From Candidatus Alistipes faecavium (GTDB lineage Bacteria; Bacteroidota; Bacteroidia; Bacteroidales; Rikenellaceae): DNA of 64,000 nt. Positions within the stretch are counted from its first letter, which is position 1. Each line of letters opens with the position of its first letter. Positions 18,100 through 26,666 of this stretch are shown here, piece by piece. The notes beneath the pieces are model-generated. The model was not told the origin of the DNA. It was given only the letters and a program-made list of their open reading frames with translations, and made no database searches. Made by a program: the position numbers and the translations under genes. The stretch spans positions 1-64,000 of the forward strand of contig DWYP01000017.1 in the NCBI GenBank assembly GCA_019118605.1, in the 5' to 3' direction.

Positions 18100-19902
18100 A
18101 TGAAACGCACAAAACATATTATTCTGTTTTTGGTCATTTCGATGTTTTCCTTTGCATCCTGCTCGGACTACCTGGACAAGGCCCCCGAAGAGGATCTGCT
18201 GATTGAGGAGGCATTTCTGAAACGCAACTATGCGGAGGCGTTTCTGACGGACGCCTATGCCGATCTTCCGTTGGAGAACCATTTTACCGACATGGCGGAC
18301 ATCAACCCGTTCGTGCTGGCATCCGACGAGCTGAACGTTCCGTGGCCGGAGAAGTTCGGCAAGTTGATGAACCGCGGTGCGATGAACCCCTACAATGCGA
18401 CCGGACGGGTGTGGATCAACATGTATGAAGGGATCCGCAAATGCAACGTTTTTCTGGAGAATATCCATCTGACGCCAGTCGGCAAGGATTTCACGCAGAA
18501 GGAGAAGGATACATGGATCGGAGAAGCGTTGTTCCTGCGTGCGATTTACCATTTCTATATCATCCGCGTCTACGGTCCGTGCATCATCATGGATCGCACC
18601 GTCAAACCGGACGACAATTTCAACGAACTGCAGCGCAGTCCTCTGGACGACTGCATCCAGTTTGTTCTGGACGAGATGGACAGGGCGATCGAGCTGTTGC
18701 CGATGACCATCACGGACGCCAGCAAGATCGGCCGCGTGACGGCTGCCGCGGCGTATGCCGTGAAGTCGCGCCTGCTCCTTTACCGGGCCAGCGACCTGTG
18801 GAACGGAAATCCCCTGTACAAGGATTTCAAGGACGGGAACGGAACGTACCTGTTCCCTCAGACCAAGGATGCCTCCTGGTGGGAAAAAGCGGCATATGCG
18901 GCCCGGCAATGTATCGACTCCTGCCGGAAAGCCGGTTATGACCTGTATCGGGCGGCTTCGAACGACCCCGTGGAAAACTATTCGAACCTGTTTATCGAGC
19001 GCAACAACTGTGAAGTGCTGCTGGCGCGGAACTGCGGGGTGGATGGCGATGGAGAGAAATGTTCCTTCCCGCGGTCTCTGGGCGGATGGTCGGGCTACAA
19101 TCCCACGCAGGCGCAGGTTGATGCCTACGAGATGGCCGACGGCACGATTCCCATTCTGGGCTACAACTCCGACGGAAGCCCCATTATCAACTCCGCTTCC
19201 GGTTATACGGAGACAGGATTTGCTACATCCGACGGACCGAACCAGCGGTGGCTGGCCGGAGTGAGCAACATGTATGTGAACCGTGATCCGCGCTTCTATG
19301 CGACGATCAATTTCAACGGAGCGGTATTCAAGGAGCACCAGATCGAACTGTGGTCCACGGGAGCCGACGGACGCGGAAACGAAGGGCGAGACTATTGTAC
19401 GACGGGCTATCTGCTCCGCAAGCACGCCAATCCCGCGTGCAACATTCCCCAGAATATTTTTACGCTGCGAGCCTGGATCCTTTTCCGTCTGGGCGAGGTC
19501 TACCTGAATTACGCCGAGGCGCTGAACGAGGCCGAGGGACCGGTGTCGGATGTGTACAAATACGTGAACGAGATCCGCAACCGTTCGGGGATGCCGGATC
19601 TTCCGGCCAATCTGAGCAAGGATGAGATGCGCGAACGCATCCGCCGGGAGCGCCGCATCGAGCTGTCCTATGAAACCCATCGGTATTTCGACTGCCATCG
19701 CTGGATGATCGCCGAAGATACCGAAAGCGGTCCGGTGTACGGGATGAACATTGCTGCAGGCACGCACCTGCAGGATCCGGAGTACTACAAACGTACGGTT
19801 GTCGAGACACGCGTTTTCCCCTATCCCCAGTATTACATGTTCCCGATCATGCAGACCGAGATCGACAAGATCGAAGGTTTCATGCAGAATCCGTATTGGT
19901 AG
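18100..19902 (+). CDS. SusD-like glycan-binding lipoprotein (RagB/SusD)
   Basis: 600 residues from the ATG at 18100; an upstream TTG is open but in the susC overlap zone and unlikely. The lipobox SFASC (Cys ~22) predicts outer-surface lipidation. The N-terminal SusD-like TPR region (YLDKAPEEDLL, WVGEALFLRAIYHF-type segment) and C-terminal RagB/SusD domain (FRLGEVYLNYAEALNEA; IRRERRIELSYETHRYFD) are clear. It captures glycan at the cell surface and lids the SusC pore. It directly follows susC and precedes the DUF1735/propeller lipoprotein by 9 bases, so the three make a surface complex operon. Confidence 0.95.
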   Translation: MKRTKHIILFLVISMFSFASCSDYLDKAPEEDLLIEEAFLKRNYAEAFLTDAYADLPLENHFTDMADINPFVLASDELNVPWPEKFGKLMNRGAMNPYNATGRVWINMYEGIRKCNVFLENIHLTPVGKDFTQKEKDTWIGEALFLRAIYHFYIIRVYGPCIIMDRTVKPDDNFNELQRSPLDDCIQFVLDEMDRAIELLPMTITDASKIGRVTAAAAYAVKSRLLLYRASDLWNGNPLYKDFKDGNGTYLFPQTKDASWWEKAAYAARQCIDSCRKAGYDLYRAASNDPVENYSNLFIERNNCEVLLARNCGVDGDGEKCSFPRSLGGWSGYNPTQAQVDAYEMADGTIPILGYNSDGSPIINSASGYTETGFATSDGPNQRWLAGVSNMYVNRDPRFYATINFNGAVFKEHQIELWSTGADGRGNEGRDYCTTGYLLRKHANPACNIPQNIFTLRAWILFRLGEVYLNYAEALNEAEGPVSDVYKYVNEIRNRSGMPDLPANLSKDEMRERIRRERRIELSYETHRYFDCHRWMIAEDTESGPVYGMNIAAGTHLQDPEYYKRTVVETRVFPYPQYYMFPIMQTEIDKIEGFMQNPYW

Positions 19903-19911
19903 AAAATCATA

Positions 19912-21195
19912 ATGAATAAGGAGATGAAAAAGATCATATTGATGACCGCATGCCTTTGGTCGGGCGCGATGCTGTTTTCTTCCTGCTCGGACCGGTTGCG
20001 CATCGGATTGGATATTGTCGATGCCGACACTTACGTCAACATCTACATGCCGCAGGCGAACAATGACCTGAACGTGAAGACCGTCTACATCACGGACGAA
20101 ATCCAGTCTTTCGCCGTCTCGGCATTCTATGGAGGGCCGACGGAGCCGCAGACCGATATATCCGTGGAGTTTGAGATCCGCATGGACCTTGTCGACTCCT
20201 ACAATACGTTCCACGGCACCGATTACAAGCCGATGCCCGAGGGGAGCTATTCCATGTCAGAGACGACCGCCCGCATCGCAAAGGGCGCGCAACGGACGAC
20301 CCCGCTTTACGTCGACATTACCTCGAAAGACTACCTGGCCGTTGCCGAGCCGTATCTGCTTCCGGTCGGGATCAAGAGCGTCAGCGGGACGGAGCCGGTG
20401 CTGGAGGAGCTTCGCACGGCCTATTTTCTGGTGACGGGCTCCTACATGCCGGGCGAGGTTCCGCGGGAAAAGGTCTATTCGTTCGGGCATCCGGTGACCA
20501 TGCCCATCTTTTGCAGCAGGGATGACCTTGTGCGGATCGACGAGGATGGCCGACTTATGCTTTTCCAGCCCGAACCCGACGGCACCTACGGGGCTCCGCG
20601 CCAGATCGGCGAGGGATGGGGGAATATGCAGATCATGTTCTACATGCCCGAGAACCGGTTCATTGTCCGGAACGAATTCTCGAACCTCACTCAGTACATG
20701 ATCTCCGACAACTATGATTTCCTGAGCCAGGGCGACATCGGCTGGGGCTGGGGTGAATCGTCCAAGATCGTGCCGTTCAAGGATCTGGCCATTTTGGCCG
20801 TCAACGGGGACGCTCTCTGGAAATATCCGCTGAGTCAGACGGGAGCCTTCGATTTCGGCAACTGTACGGCTATCGAGGGGAGCGGCTGGGGCGGTTATAC
20901 CCAGTTGTTCGGATACGGGAACAACCTCATTATGGTCGATCCGAAGGGTGACATGTGGGTGGTATCGCTCACGGACGATTATGCCTTGGGTACGAAACGG
21001 CAGATCGGTACCGGATGGGACATGTACGACAACGTGTTCGCATGCGGGGATGATCTGCTGGCCCTGGACTCGAACGGGGATTTGTGGCGGTATGAATTCG
21101 ATCCCGTAGCCTTCTGGCCCCTGAAAGCTGACGAGCCTGCCGACGAGGAAGGTCCCGAAAGTGGCGATGGAGAGGAAGAAAGTGCGGACGAATGA
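19912..21195 (+). CDS. DUF1735 lipoprotein with tachylectin-like beta-propeller (surface glycan-binding protein)
   Basis: 427 residues. The lipobox LFSSC predicts a surface lipoprotein. About residues 30-170 fit DUF1735 (beta-sandwich found in Sus-associated proteins). Residues ~190-400 consist of four to five repeats of roughly 45-48 residues, each ending in a Gly-Trp step (IGEGWGN, IGWGWGE, IEGSGWGG, IGTGWDM) with strand phrases such as LMLFQPE, DALWKYPL, DMWVVSL and DLWRYEF. This looks like the tachylectin-2 propeller, a lectin known to bind GlcNAc and GalNAc. The tail is acidic and low-complexity. A GlcNAc-binding role fits the locus but is inferred; DUF1735 usually carries other binding modules. 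Confidence 0.8.
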   Translation: MNKEMKKIILMTACLWSGAMLFSSCSDRLRIGLDIVDADTYVNIYMPQANNDLNVKTVYITDEIQSFAVSAFYGGPTEPQTDISVEFEIRMDLVDSYNTFHGTDYKPMPEGSYSMSETTARIAKGAQRTTPLYVDITSKDYLAVAEPYLLPVGIKSVSGTEPVLEELRTAYFLVTGSYMPGEVPREKVYSFGHPVTMPIFCSRDDLVRIDEDGRLMLFQPEPDGTYGAPRQIGEGWGNMQIMFYMPENRFIVRNEFSNLTQYMISDNYDFLSQGDIGWGWGESSKIVPFKDLAILAVNGDALWKYPLSQTGAFDFGNCTAIEGSGWGGYTQLFGYGNNLIMVDPKGDMWVVSLTDDYALGTKRQIGTGWDMYDNVFACGDDLLALDSNGDLWRYEFDPVAFWPLKADEPADEEGPESGDGEEESADE

Positions 21196-21284
21196 ACCTG
21201 CGGGGGCTGCCCGGAGCCGGTGTCTGCAAAGACCGCCGGCTCCGGACTTCGAGTCTGTTTCAAACGAAGAATGTGTGACATGCC

Positions 21285-23531
21285 ATGAAGACGAGATGCA
21301 TTTATAGACTGCTGCTGTTCTGTACCGTACTGCTCGGACCGGGCCTTTCGACATCTGTCTCCGCAGAGTTGGACGTAAAGGCCGCCCGGGCACTGATCCG
21401 GCGCGTGGTTCCCGGACATGCCCGGTATTTCGAGGTCGAATACATTCCCCGGGACGAAGGGCGGGACGTGTTCGAACTCGAGCAGGACGGACAGCGAATC
21501 GTGCTGCGGGGCAACAACGGTGTCTCCGTTGCCAGTGCCCTGAACCATTACCTGAAACATTACGCCCATTGCGACATCAGTTGGAACGGAACCAATCTGG
21601 ATATTCCCACACCGATGCCCGAGGTAGCGCAAAAGGTCCGCATAACGACTCCGTACCGGTATCGGCACTATTTCAACTACTGTACGTTCAACTATACGGC
21701 CTCCTGGTGGGACTGGGATCGGTGGCAGTGGGAGATCGACTTCATGGCCCTGAACGGGATCAACATGCCTCTGGCACTGACCGGTCAGAACTCCATCTGG
21801 GACAAGGTGTACCGGAGCCTGGGTTTCACGAAGGAGGAACTGGACTCCTTTTTCAGCGGCCCGGCCTATTTCACCTGGTTCTGGATGGGGAATCTCGACG
21901 GCTGGGGCGGCCCTCTTCCGGAGCGTTTCATGGCATTCCAGGAGGAGCTGCAGAAAAAGATCCTTGCCCGGGAACGGGAGCTGGGCATGACGCCGATCCT
22001 GCCCTCTTTCACCGGACATGTCCCGCCGTCGTTCCGGAAGCGTTTCCCGGAGGCGAAGGTGCATTCCACGCAATGGGGAATCAATACCAATGTGGCGCCT
22101 CCGGTCTATATTTTGGATCCCTCGGAGCCGCTTTTTGCCGAGATCGGGAAACGGTTTCTCGGGGAGCTGATCGCCACCTATGGCACCGATCACCTCTATT
22201 CGGCCGATACGTTCAACGAGATGCTCCCGCCGCGAGAAGACCCGGAGTATCTGAATGCCATCGCATCGAAGGTCTACGGCTCCATGTCGGAAGTCGACGA
22301 CCGGGCCGTCTGGGTTATGCAGGGATGGATGTTCCTCGATCGTCCGGGCTTCTGGCAGCCGGCCCAGATGCAGGCGATGTTCGACGCCGTTCCCGACGGA
22401 CGGCTGATCGTTCTGGACCTGGACAGCGAAGTGAATCCCGTGTGGTCGAGGACGGACGCCTTCTACGGCGAGCAGTGGATCTGGAACATGCTTCACAACT
22501 TCGGCGGGCGCATCAGTCTGTACGGGAAGATGGATGAAATAGCCCGCGGTCCGGCCGAAGCACTTCACCATCCGGGTTCCGGGAACATGGTGGGTATCGG
22601 ACTGACCATGGAGGCCATCGAGCAGAATCCGGCCATCTATGCCCTGATGCTCGAGAATGTCTGGCGGGATACCCCGATTCCCTTGGATTCGTGGCTGAAG
22701 GAGTACGCCCGCCGCCGCTACGGGAAAGAGAACCGCGATGCCGCCCGGGCCTGGGAGGTGCTGCAGCGGACGGTTTACAGCCACCAACCCTGGTGGGGTA
22801 CCTCTTCCATCATCACCGGGCGCCCGACCTTCGAGGAGGAGTCCGTGTGGACCTACACCCATATCCCGTACGACAGGATGGAGTTCCTCGAAGCCTGCGA
22901 GCTGCTGTTGAAGGCTTCGGAAGAGCTGAGCGGGAGCGAAGGATTCCGCTACGATCTGGTCGATGTGGTGCGTCAGGCGCTGGCAAACTACTCCAATGGC
23001 CTGCAGCAGGAGTTCGCAGAGGCCTATCGCCGCGGGGACTGGTCCCTTTACGAGGCGAAGACCTCCGAGTTCCTGACGTTGATCGACGACATGGACCGGT
23101 TGCTTGCCACCCGTCGGGACTTTTTGCTGGGCCGGTGGCTGAACGACGCCCGCCGTTTGGGCCGGACCCTCGAGGAAAAGGACCTTTACGAACGGAACGC
23201 CCGGAACCTGATTACCCTGTGGTCGGGCGAGGACTGCACGATCCATGAATATGCCTGCAAGGAGTGGAGCGGGATGCTGAAAGGGTTTTACAAGGAGCGC
23301 TGGATCCGCTTCTTCGACTATGTGAAAGCATGCCGGGCGCGTGGCGAACCCTGCGATTTCGCGCTTTTCGACAAGGATATCAGCCGTTGGGAGTGGAGCT
23401 GGGTCAACAGCCACGAACCCTATCCCGACACCCCTCGGGGCGACGAGGTCGAGGAGGCTGCGTCCGTATATTGGAAATACGCCCCTCAAATGAAACGAAT
23501 GTATAATTCCGATAAGAGTCAGCAATCATGA
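21285..23531 (+). CDS. GH89 alpha-N-acetylglucosaminidase, secreted
   Basis: 748 residues with a type I signal peptide (MKTRCIYRLLLFCTVLLGPGLSTSVSA). It has the NAGLU architecture: a small N-terminal alpha/beta domain (~28-120), a TIM barrel (~120-460: YCTFNYTASWWDWDRWQ, FTGHVPPSF) and a helical C-terminal domain. The likely catalytic acids are Glu312 in ADTFNEM and Glu443 in TMEAIEQN, matching the two glutamates of the family. It removes terminal alpha-linked GlcNAc, as found on heparan sulfate ends and on gastric-type mucin (alpha1,4-GlcNAc). It is followed directly by a second GH89 copy; the start overlaps nothing and has no Shine-Dalgarno, as usual here. Confidence 0.95.
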   Translation: MKTRCIYRLLLFCTVLLGPGLSTSVSAELDVKAARALIRRVVPGHARYFEVEYIPRDEGRDVFELEQDGQRIVLRGNNGVSVASALNHYLKHYAHCDISWNGTNLDIPTPMPEVAQKVRITTPYRYRHYFNYCTFNYTASWWDWDRWQWEIDFMALNGINMPLALTGQNSIWDKVYRSLGFTKEELDSFFSGPAYFTWFWMGNLDGWGGPLPERFMAFQEELQKKILARERELGMTPILPSFTGHVPPSFRKRFPEAKVHSTQWGINTNVAPPVYILDPSEPLFAEIGKRFLGELIATYGTDHLYSADTFNEMLPPREDPEYLNAIASKVYGSMSEVDDRAVWVMQGWMFLDRPGFWQPAQMQAMFDAVPDGRLIVLDLDSEVNPVWSRTDAFYGEQWIWNMLHNFGGRISLYGKMDEIARGPAEALHHPGSGNMVGIGLTMEAIEQNPAIYALMLENVWRDTPIPLDSWLKEYARRRYGKENRDAARAWEVLQRTVYSHQPWWGTSSIITGRPTFEEESVWTYTHIPYDRMEFLEACELLLKASEELSGSEGFRYDLVDVVRQALANYSNGLQQEFAEAYRRGDWSLYEAKTSEFLTLIDDMDRLLATRRDFLLGRWLNDARRLGRTLEEKDLYERNARNLITLWSGEDCTIHEYACKEWSGMLKGFYKERWIRFFDYVKACRARGEPCDFALFDKDISRWEWSWVNSHEPYPDTPRGDEVEEAASVYWKYAPQMKRMYNSDKSQQS

Positions 23532-25750
23532 ACATGAAAAAGAGTAGAATATGCGGATGCGCCCTCATGGGGATTCTGTTGTCGTTGCTTGTGGGCTCCT
23601 GTGCCCCTGCCCGGGAAGGGACCCTGGACAAAAAGGCCGCACGAGCGCTGATCGAGCGGGTCGTTCCCGCGCATGCCGACCTGTTCAAGGTCGAATATAT
23701 TCCCCAGGAGGATGGGAAAGACGTTTTCGAACTGGAGCAGGAGGGCAATAAGGTTGTGCTGCGGGGCAACAACGGCGTCTCCGTTGCCAGCGCCCTGAAC
23801 CATTATCTGAAGCATTACGCCCACTGCGACTACAGCTGGAATGCCTCGAACATGGATTTTCCGGATCCCGTGCCGACCGTCCCGGAGAAGGTTCGGAAGG
23901 TGACCCCGTACAAGTACCGGCACTATTTCAACTACTGCACGTTCAATTATACGGCCTCCTGGTGGGACTGGGAGCGCTGGCAGTTCGAGATCGACTATAT
24001 GGCGCTGAACGGCATCAACATGCCGCTGGCCATGACCGGACAGAACGCCGTATGGGACAGGGTCTACCGCAAGCTGGGCTTCGGCGACGAGGACATGGAC
24101 CGCTTCTTTACGGGCCCGGCCTATTTCATGTGGTTCTGGGCGGGGAATATCGACGCCTGGTGCGGACCTCTTCCCGCGAGCTGGAAGGAGAGCCATGAGG
24201 CCTTGCAGAAACAGATCCTCGCCCGGGAGAGGGAATTGGGCATGACGCCCATTCTGCCGGCCTTTACGGGACACGTTCCTCCCACGTTCAAGGACAAATA
24301 TCCCGAGGCGAAGGTCAAGCGGCTGAACTGGGAGGGGCGTTTCGACGATACGTTCGTTCTGGAGCCCGACGATCCGATGTTCCGGAAAATCGGCAACCTG
24401 TTCATGGAGGAGCAGATCGCAACGTTCGGTACGGACCATCTTTACGGGGCCGATACCTTCAATGAGATGTATCCTCCGAGCAACGACTCCACCTACCTGA
24501 GCCAGATCAGCCATGCCGTCTACCGGTCGATGGCCGACGTGGACCCGGAGGCGGTCTGGGTGATGCAGGGGTGGCTGTTCGTGGACAAGCGGGATTTCTG
24601 GCAGCCCGAACAGATCCAGGCCTACCTGGGCGGAGTTCCCGATGACAACCTGATCATCCTGGACCTTTGGGGCGAGGAGAATCCCGTGTGGAACCGCACG
24701 GAATCCTACTACGGGAAGCCGTGGATCTGGTGCATGCTCCACAACTTCGGAGGCCGCAACATGATGTTCGGCAACGCGGAGAAACTGGCAACGGAGCCCG
24801 CCCGGGTGTTGAACGATCCTGCCGCGGGGGAACTGGTCGGCATCGGGGCCGTTCCGGAGGGCATCGAGCAGAATCCGATGATCTATACGCTGCTTCTGGA
24901 CCATGTCTGGCGCAGGGATGAGATCGACCTGACGAGCTGGCTGAAGAACTATGCGCATTGCCGTTACGGCGTGCAGGACGCGAACATGGAGCGGGCCTGG
25001 GAGATCCTTCGCCGGACGACCTATGCGCACGAAGGCAACTACGAGAGCACGATTACCGCGCGCCCGACCTTCGACCGGGACAACGTATGGGCCTATACGG
25101 GTATTCCGTACGATCCCGCGGAGATCATCGACGCCTGGGAGCTGATGCTGGCTTCGGCCGACCGGCTGAAGGATAATCCCTGCTATCGGTACGATCTGGT
25201 GCTTGTCGGCAAACAGGTGCTCGGCAACTATGCGACCGAGATCCAGCAGAAGTTCATCATGGATTACGAGACGAAGGATCTTCCGGCCTTCGAGCGCAAC
25301 AGCCGGGAGTTCATGGAGCTGATCGACGACATGGACGAACTGATGGCGACCCACGAAGCCTTCCTGCTGGGGAAGTGGATCAACGATGCGAAGCGTTGGG
25401 GTACGACCGAATCCGAATCGCGTCTCTATGAGAAGAATGCCCGCGACCTGGTGACGCTGTGGGGCGGGAAGGACGCCTTCCTCCACGACTACGCCAGCAA
25501 GCAGTGGGCCGGGCTGTTCAAGGGCTTCTACAAGGGGCGGTGGAAGATGTTCATCAACGAGGTGGACGACTGCATCCGCCACGACAAGGTCTTCGACGCC
25601 GCGGCCACGGACGATGCGATCCGGAGCTGGGAATGGGAGTGGGTCCATGGGACGGAACCCTATTCCGAACATCCCGAAGGGGATCCGGTCGACGTGTCGA
25701 AAAGAATGTATGAGAAATACGCACAGAAGATACGCAGCGTGTACGAATAA
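23528..25750 (+). CDS. GH89 alpha-N-acetylglucosaminidase, lipoprotein
   Basis: 740 residues. The lipobox LVGSC (Cys ~24) predicts membrane anchoring, unlike the preceding copy. It has the same three-domain NAGLU layout; catalytic candidates are Glu313 (ADTFNEM) and Glu444 (VPEGIEQN, the more canonical form of the second motif). The start overlaps the first GH89 stop by 4 bases (ATGA), so the genes are translationally coupled. High similarity through the whole length (shared runs such as LRGNNGVSVASALNHYLKHY) points to tandem duplication followed by divergence in anchoring and probably in linkage preference. Confidence 0.95.
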   Translation: MNMKKSRICGCALMGILLSLLVGSCAPAREGTLDKKAARALIERVVPAHADLFKVEYIPQEDGKDVFELEQEGNKVVLRGNNGVSVASALNHYLKHYAHCDYSWNASNMDFPDPVPTVPEKVRKVTPYKYRHYFNYCTFNYTASWWDWERWQFEIDYMALNGINMPLAMTGQNAVWDRVYRKLGFGDEDMDRFFTGPAYFMWFWAGNIDAWCGPLPASWKESHEALQKQILARERELGMTPILPAFTGHVPPTFKDKYPEAKVKRLNWEGRFDDTFVLEPDDPMFRKIGNLFMEEQIATFGTDHLYGADTFNEMYPPSNDSTYLSQISHAVYRSMADVDPEAVWVMQGWLFVDKRDFWQPEQIQAYLGGVPDDNLIILDLWGEENPVWNRTESYYGKPWIWCMLHNFGGRNMMFGNAEKLATEPARVLNDPAAGELVGIGAVPEGIEQNPMIYTLLLDHVWRRDEIDLTSWLKNYAHCRYGVQDANMERAWEILRRTTYAHEGNYESTITARPTFDRDNVWAYTGIPYDPAEIIDAWELMLASADRLKDNPCYRYDLVLVGKQVLGNYATEIQQKFIMDYETKDLPAFERNSREFMELIDDMDELMATHEAFLLGKWINDAKRWGTTESESRLYEKNARDLVTLWGGKDAFLHDYASKQWAGLFKGFYKGRWKMFINEVDDCIRHDKVFDAAATDDAIRSWEWEWVHGTEPYSEHPEGDPVDVSKRMYEKYAQKIRSVYE

Positions 25751-25776
25751 ACGGGAAAATTAAAATCAATGTTGAG

Positions 25777-26604
25777 ATGAAACGATTAACCGAACAACCC
25801 TCCAAATACAACGATCTGGAGAAAAAGAGTGTGGATGAACTGATTGCAGGGATCAATGCCGAGGACCAGCTGGTGGCCCTGGCTATCCGGGACGTGCTGC
25901 CGGATCTGAGCCGGCTGATTACCGCAATCGAACGGCAGTTGAAGAACGGCGGGCGCATGTTTTACCTCGGGTGCGGCAGCGGCGGGCGGTTGTCGGTGCT
26001 GGATGCCATCGAGCTGCCCAACACCTACGGAATCGACGAGGGCATCGTCAATGTGGTGCTTGCCGGGGGCGTGGAACACCTTGTCGAGGCCCTGGAGGAG
26101 AAGGAGGACGATCTTGTCGAGGGTTGGGAAACGCTGCAGCGGTACCATATCTCGCCGAAGGACATCGTGGTGGGTATCTCGGCCAGCGGGACAACCCCCT
26201 ATGTGCTGGCCTCGCTGAAGGAGTGCCGTGCGCACGGCATCCCCTGCGGGTCGATCGTAAGCAACCCCAACTCTCCGATTTCGCAGTATTCGGATTATCC
26301 CGTCGAGGTGATCACGGGTCCGGAGTTTGTGACGGGGAGCACGCGCATGAAGTGCGGGACGGCTCAGAAGATGATCTTCGACATGATCAGCACGACGGTC
26401 ATGATCCGTCTCGGGCGTGTCGAGGGTAACAGCATGGTGAACGTGCGCCTGACGAATGACAAGGTACTGGACCGTTCGGTCCAGATGCTGATGGAGAAGA
26501 TGGGCCTGACGGATTACGACTACTCCAAATCTTTGATTCTCAAGTATGGGAATGTGAAGAAAGCCATGACTTACCTGCAGAGCCAGCAGCCGTCCGACAG
26601 ATAG
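25777..26604 (+). CDS. murQ: MurQ-type N-acetylmuramic acid 6-phosphate etherase (SIS domain)
   Basis: 275 residues, cytoplasmic. The SIS fold carries GCGSGGRLSVLDAIELPNTYG (shortened here: the conserved Glu is residue 79) and a GPEFVTGSTRMKCGTAQK phosphosugar-binding segment, both typical of MurQ/GckR. MurQ cleaves the lactyl ether of MurNAc-6-phosphate to give GlcNAc-6-phosphate and lactate. It lies between the second GH89 and GH20, with a BadF-type kinase and a sugar permease further down. A permease, kinase and etherase set is known for MurNAc scavenging in Tannerella. Whether the substrate here is MurNAc-6-P or a related sugar is not shown by the sequence. Confidence 0.88.
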   Translation: MKRLTEQPSKYNDLEKKSVDELIAGINAEDQLVALAIRDVLPDLSRLITAIERQLKNGGRMFYLGCGSGGRLSVLDAIELPNTYGIDEGIVNVVLAGGVEHLVEALEEKEDDLVEGWETLQRYHISPKDIVVGISASGTTPYVLASLKECRAHGIPCGSIVSNPNSPISQYSDYPVEVITGPEFVTGSTRMKCGTAQKMIFDMISTTVMIRLGRVEGNSMVNVRLTNDKVLDRSVQMLMEKMGLTDYDYSKSLILKYGNVKKAMTYLQSQQPSDR

Positions 26605-26666
26605 TCTCTGTCGGAGAACCGTTTTATCAGAAAATCATTTCGATTCATGCAAATACCGTCATAAAG

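Noticed and set aside
15003..18137. A 1044-codon open frame antisense to susC.
   Set aside because: High-GC codon bias opens long antisense frames; the translation is Arg/Val/His-rich without domains, and the sense frame is a clear SusC.
18004..20214. A 736-codon antisense frame across the susD and DUF1735 genes.
   Set aside because: It shows no family similarity and lies opposite two well-supported lipoproteins; similar shadows cover the GH89, GH20, YgiQ and kinase genes.
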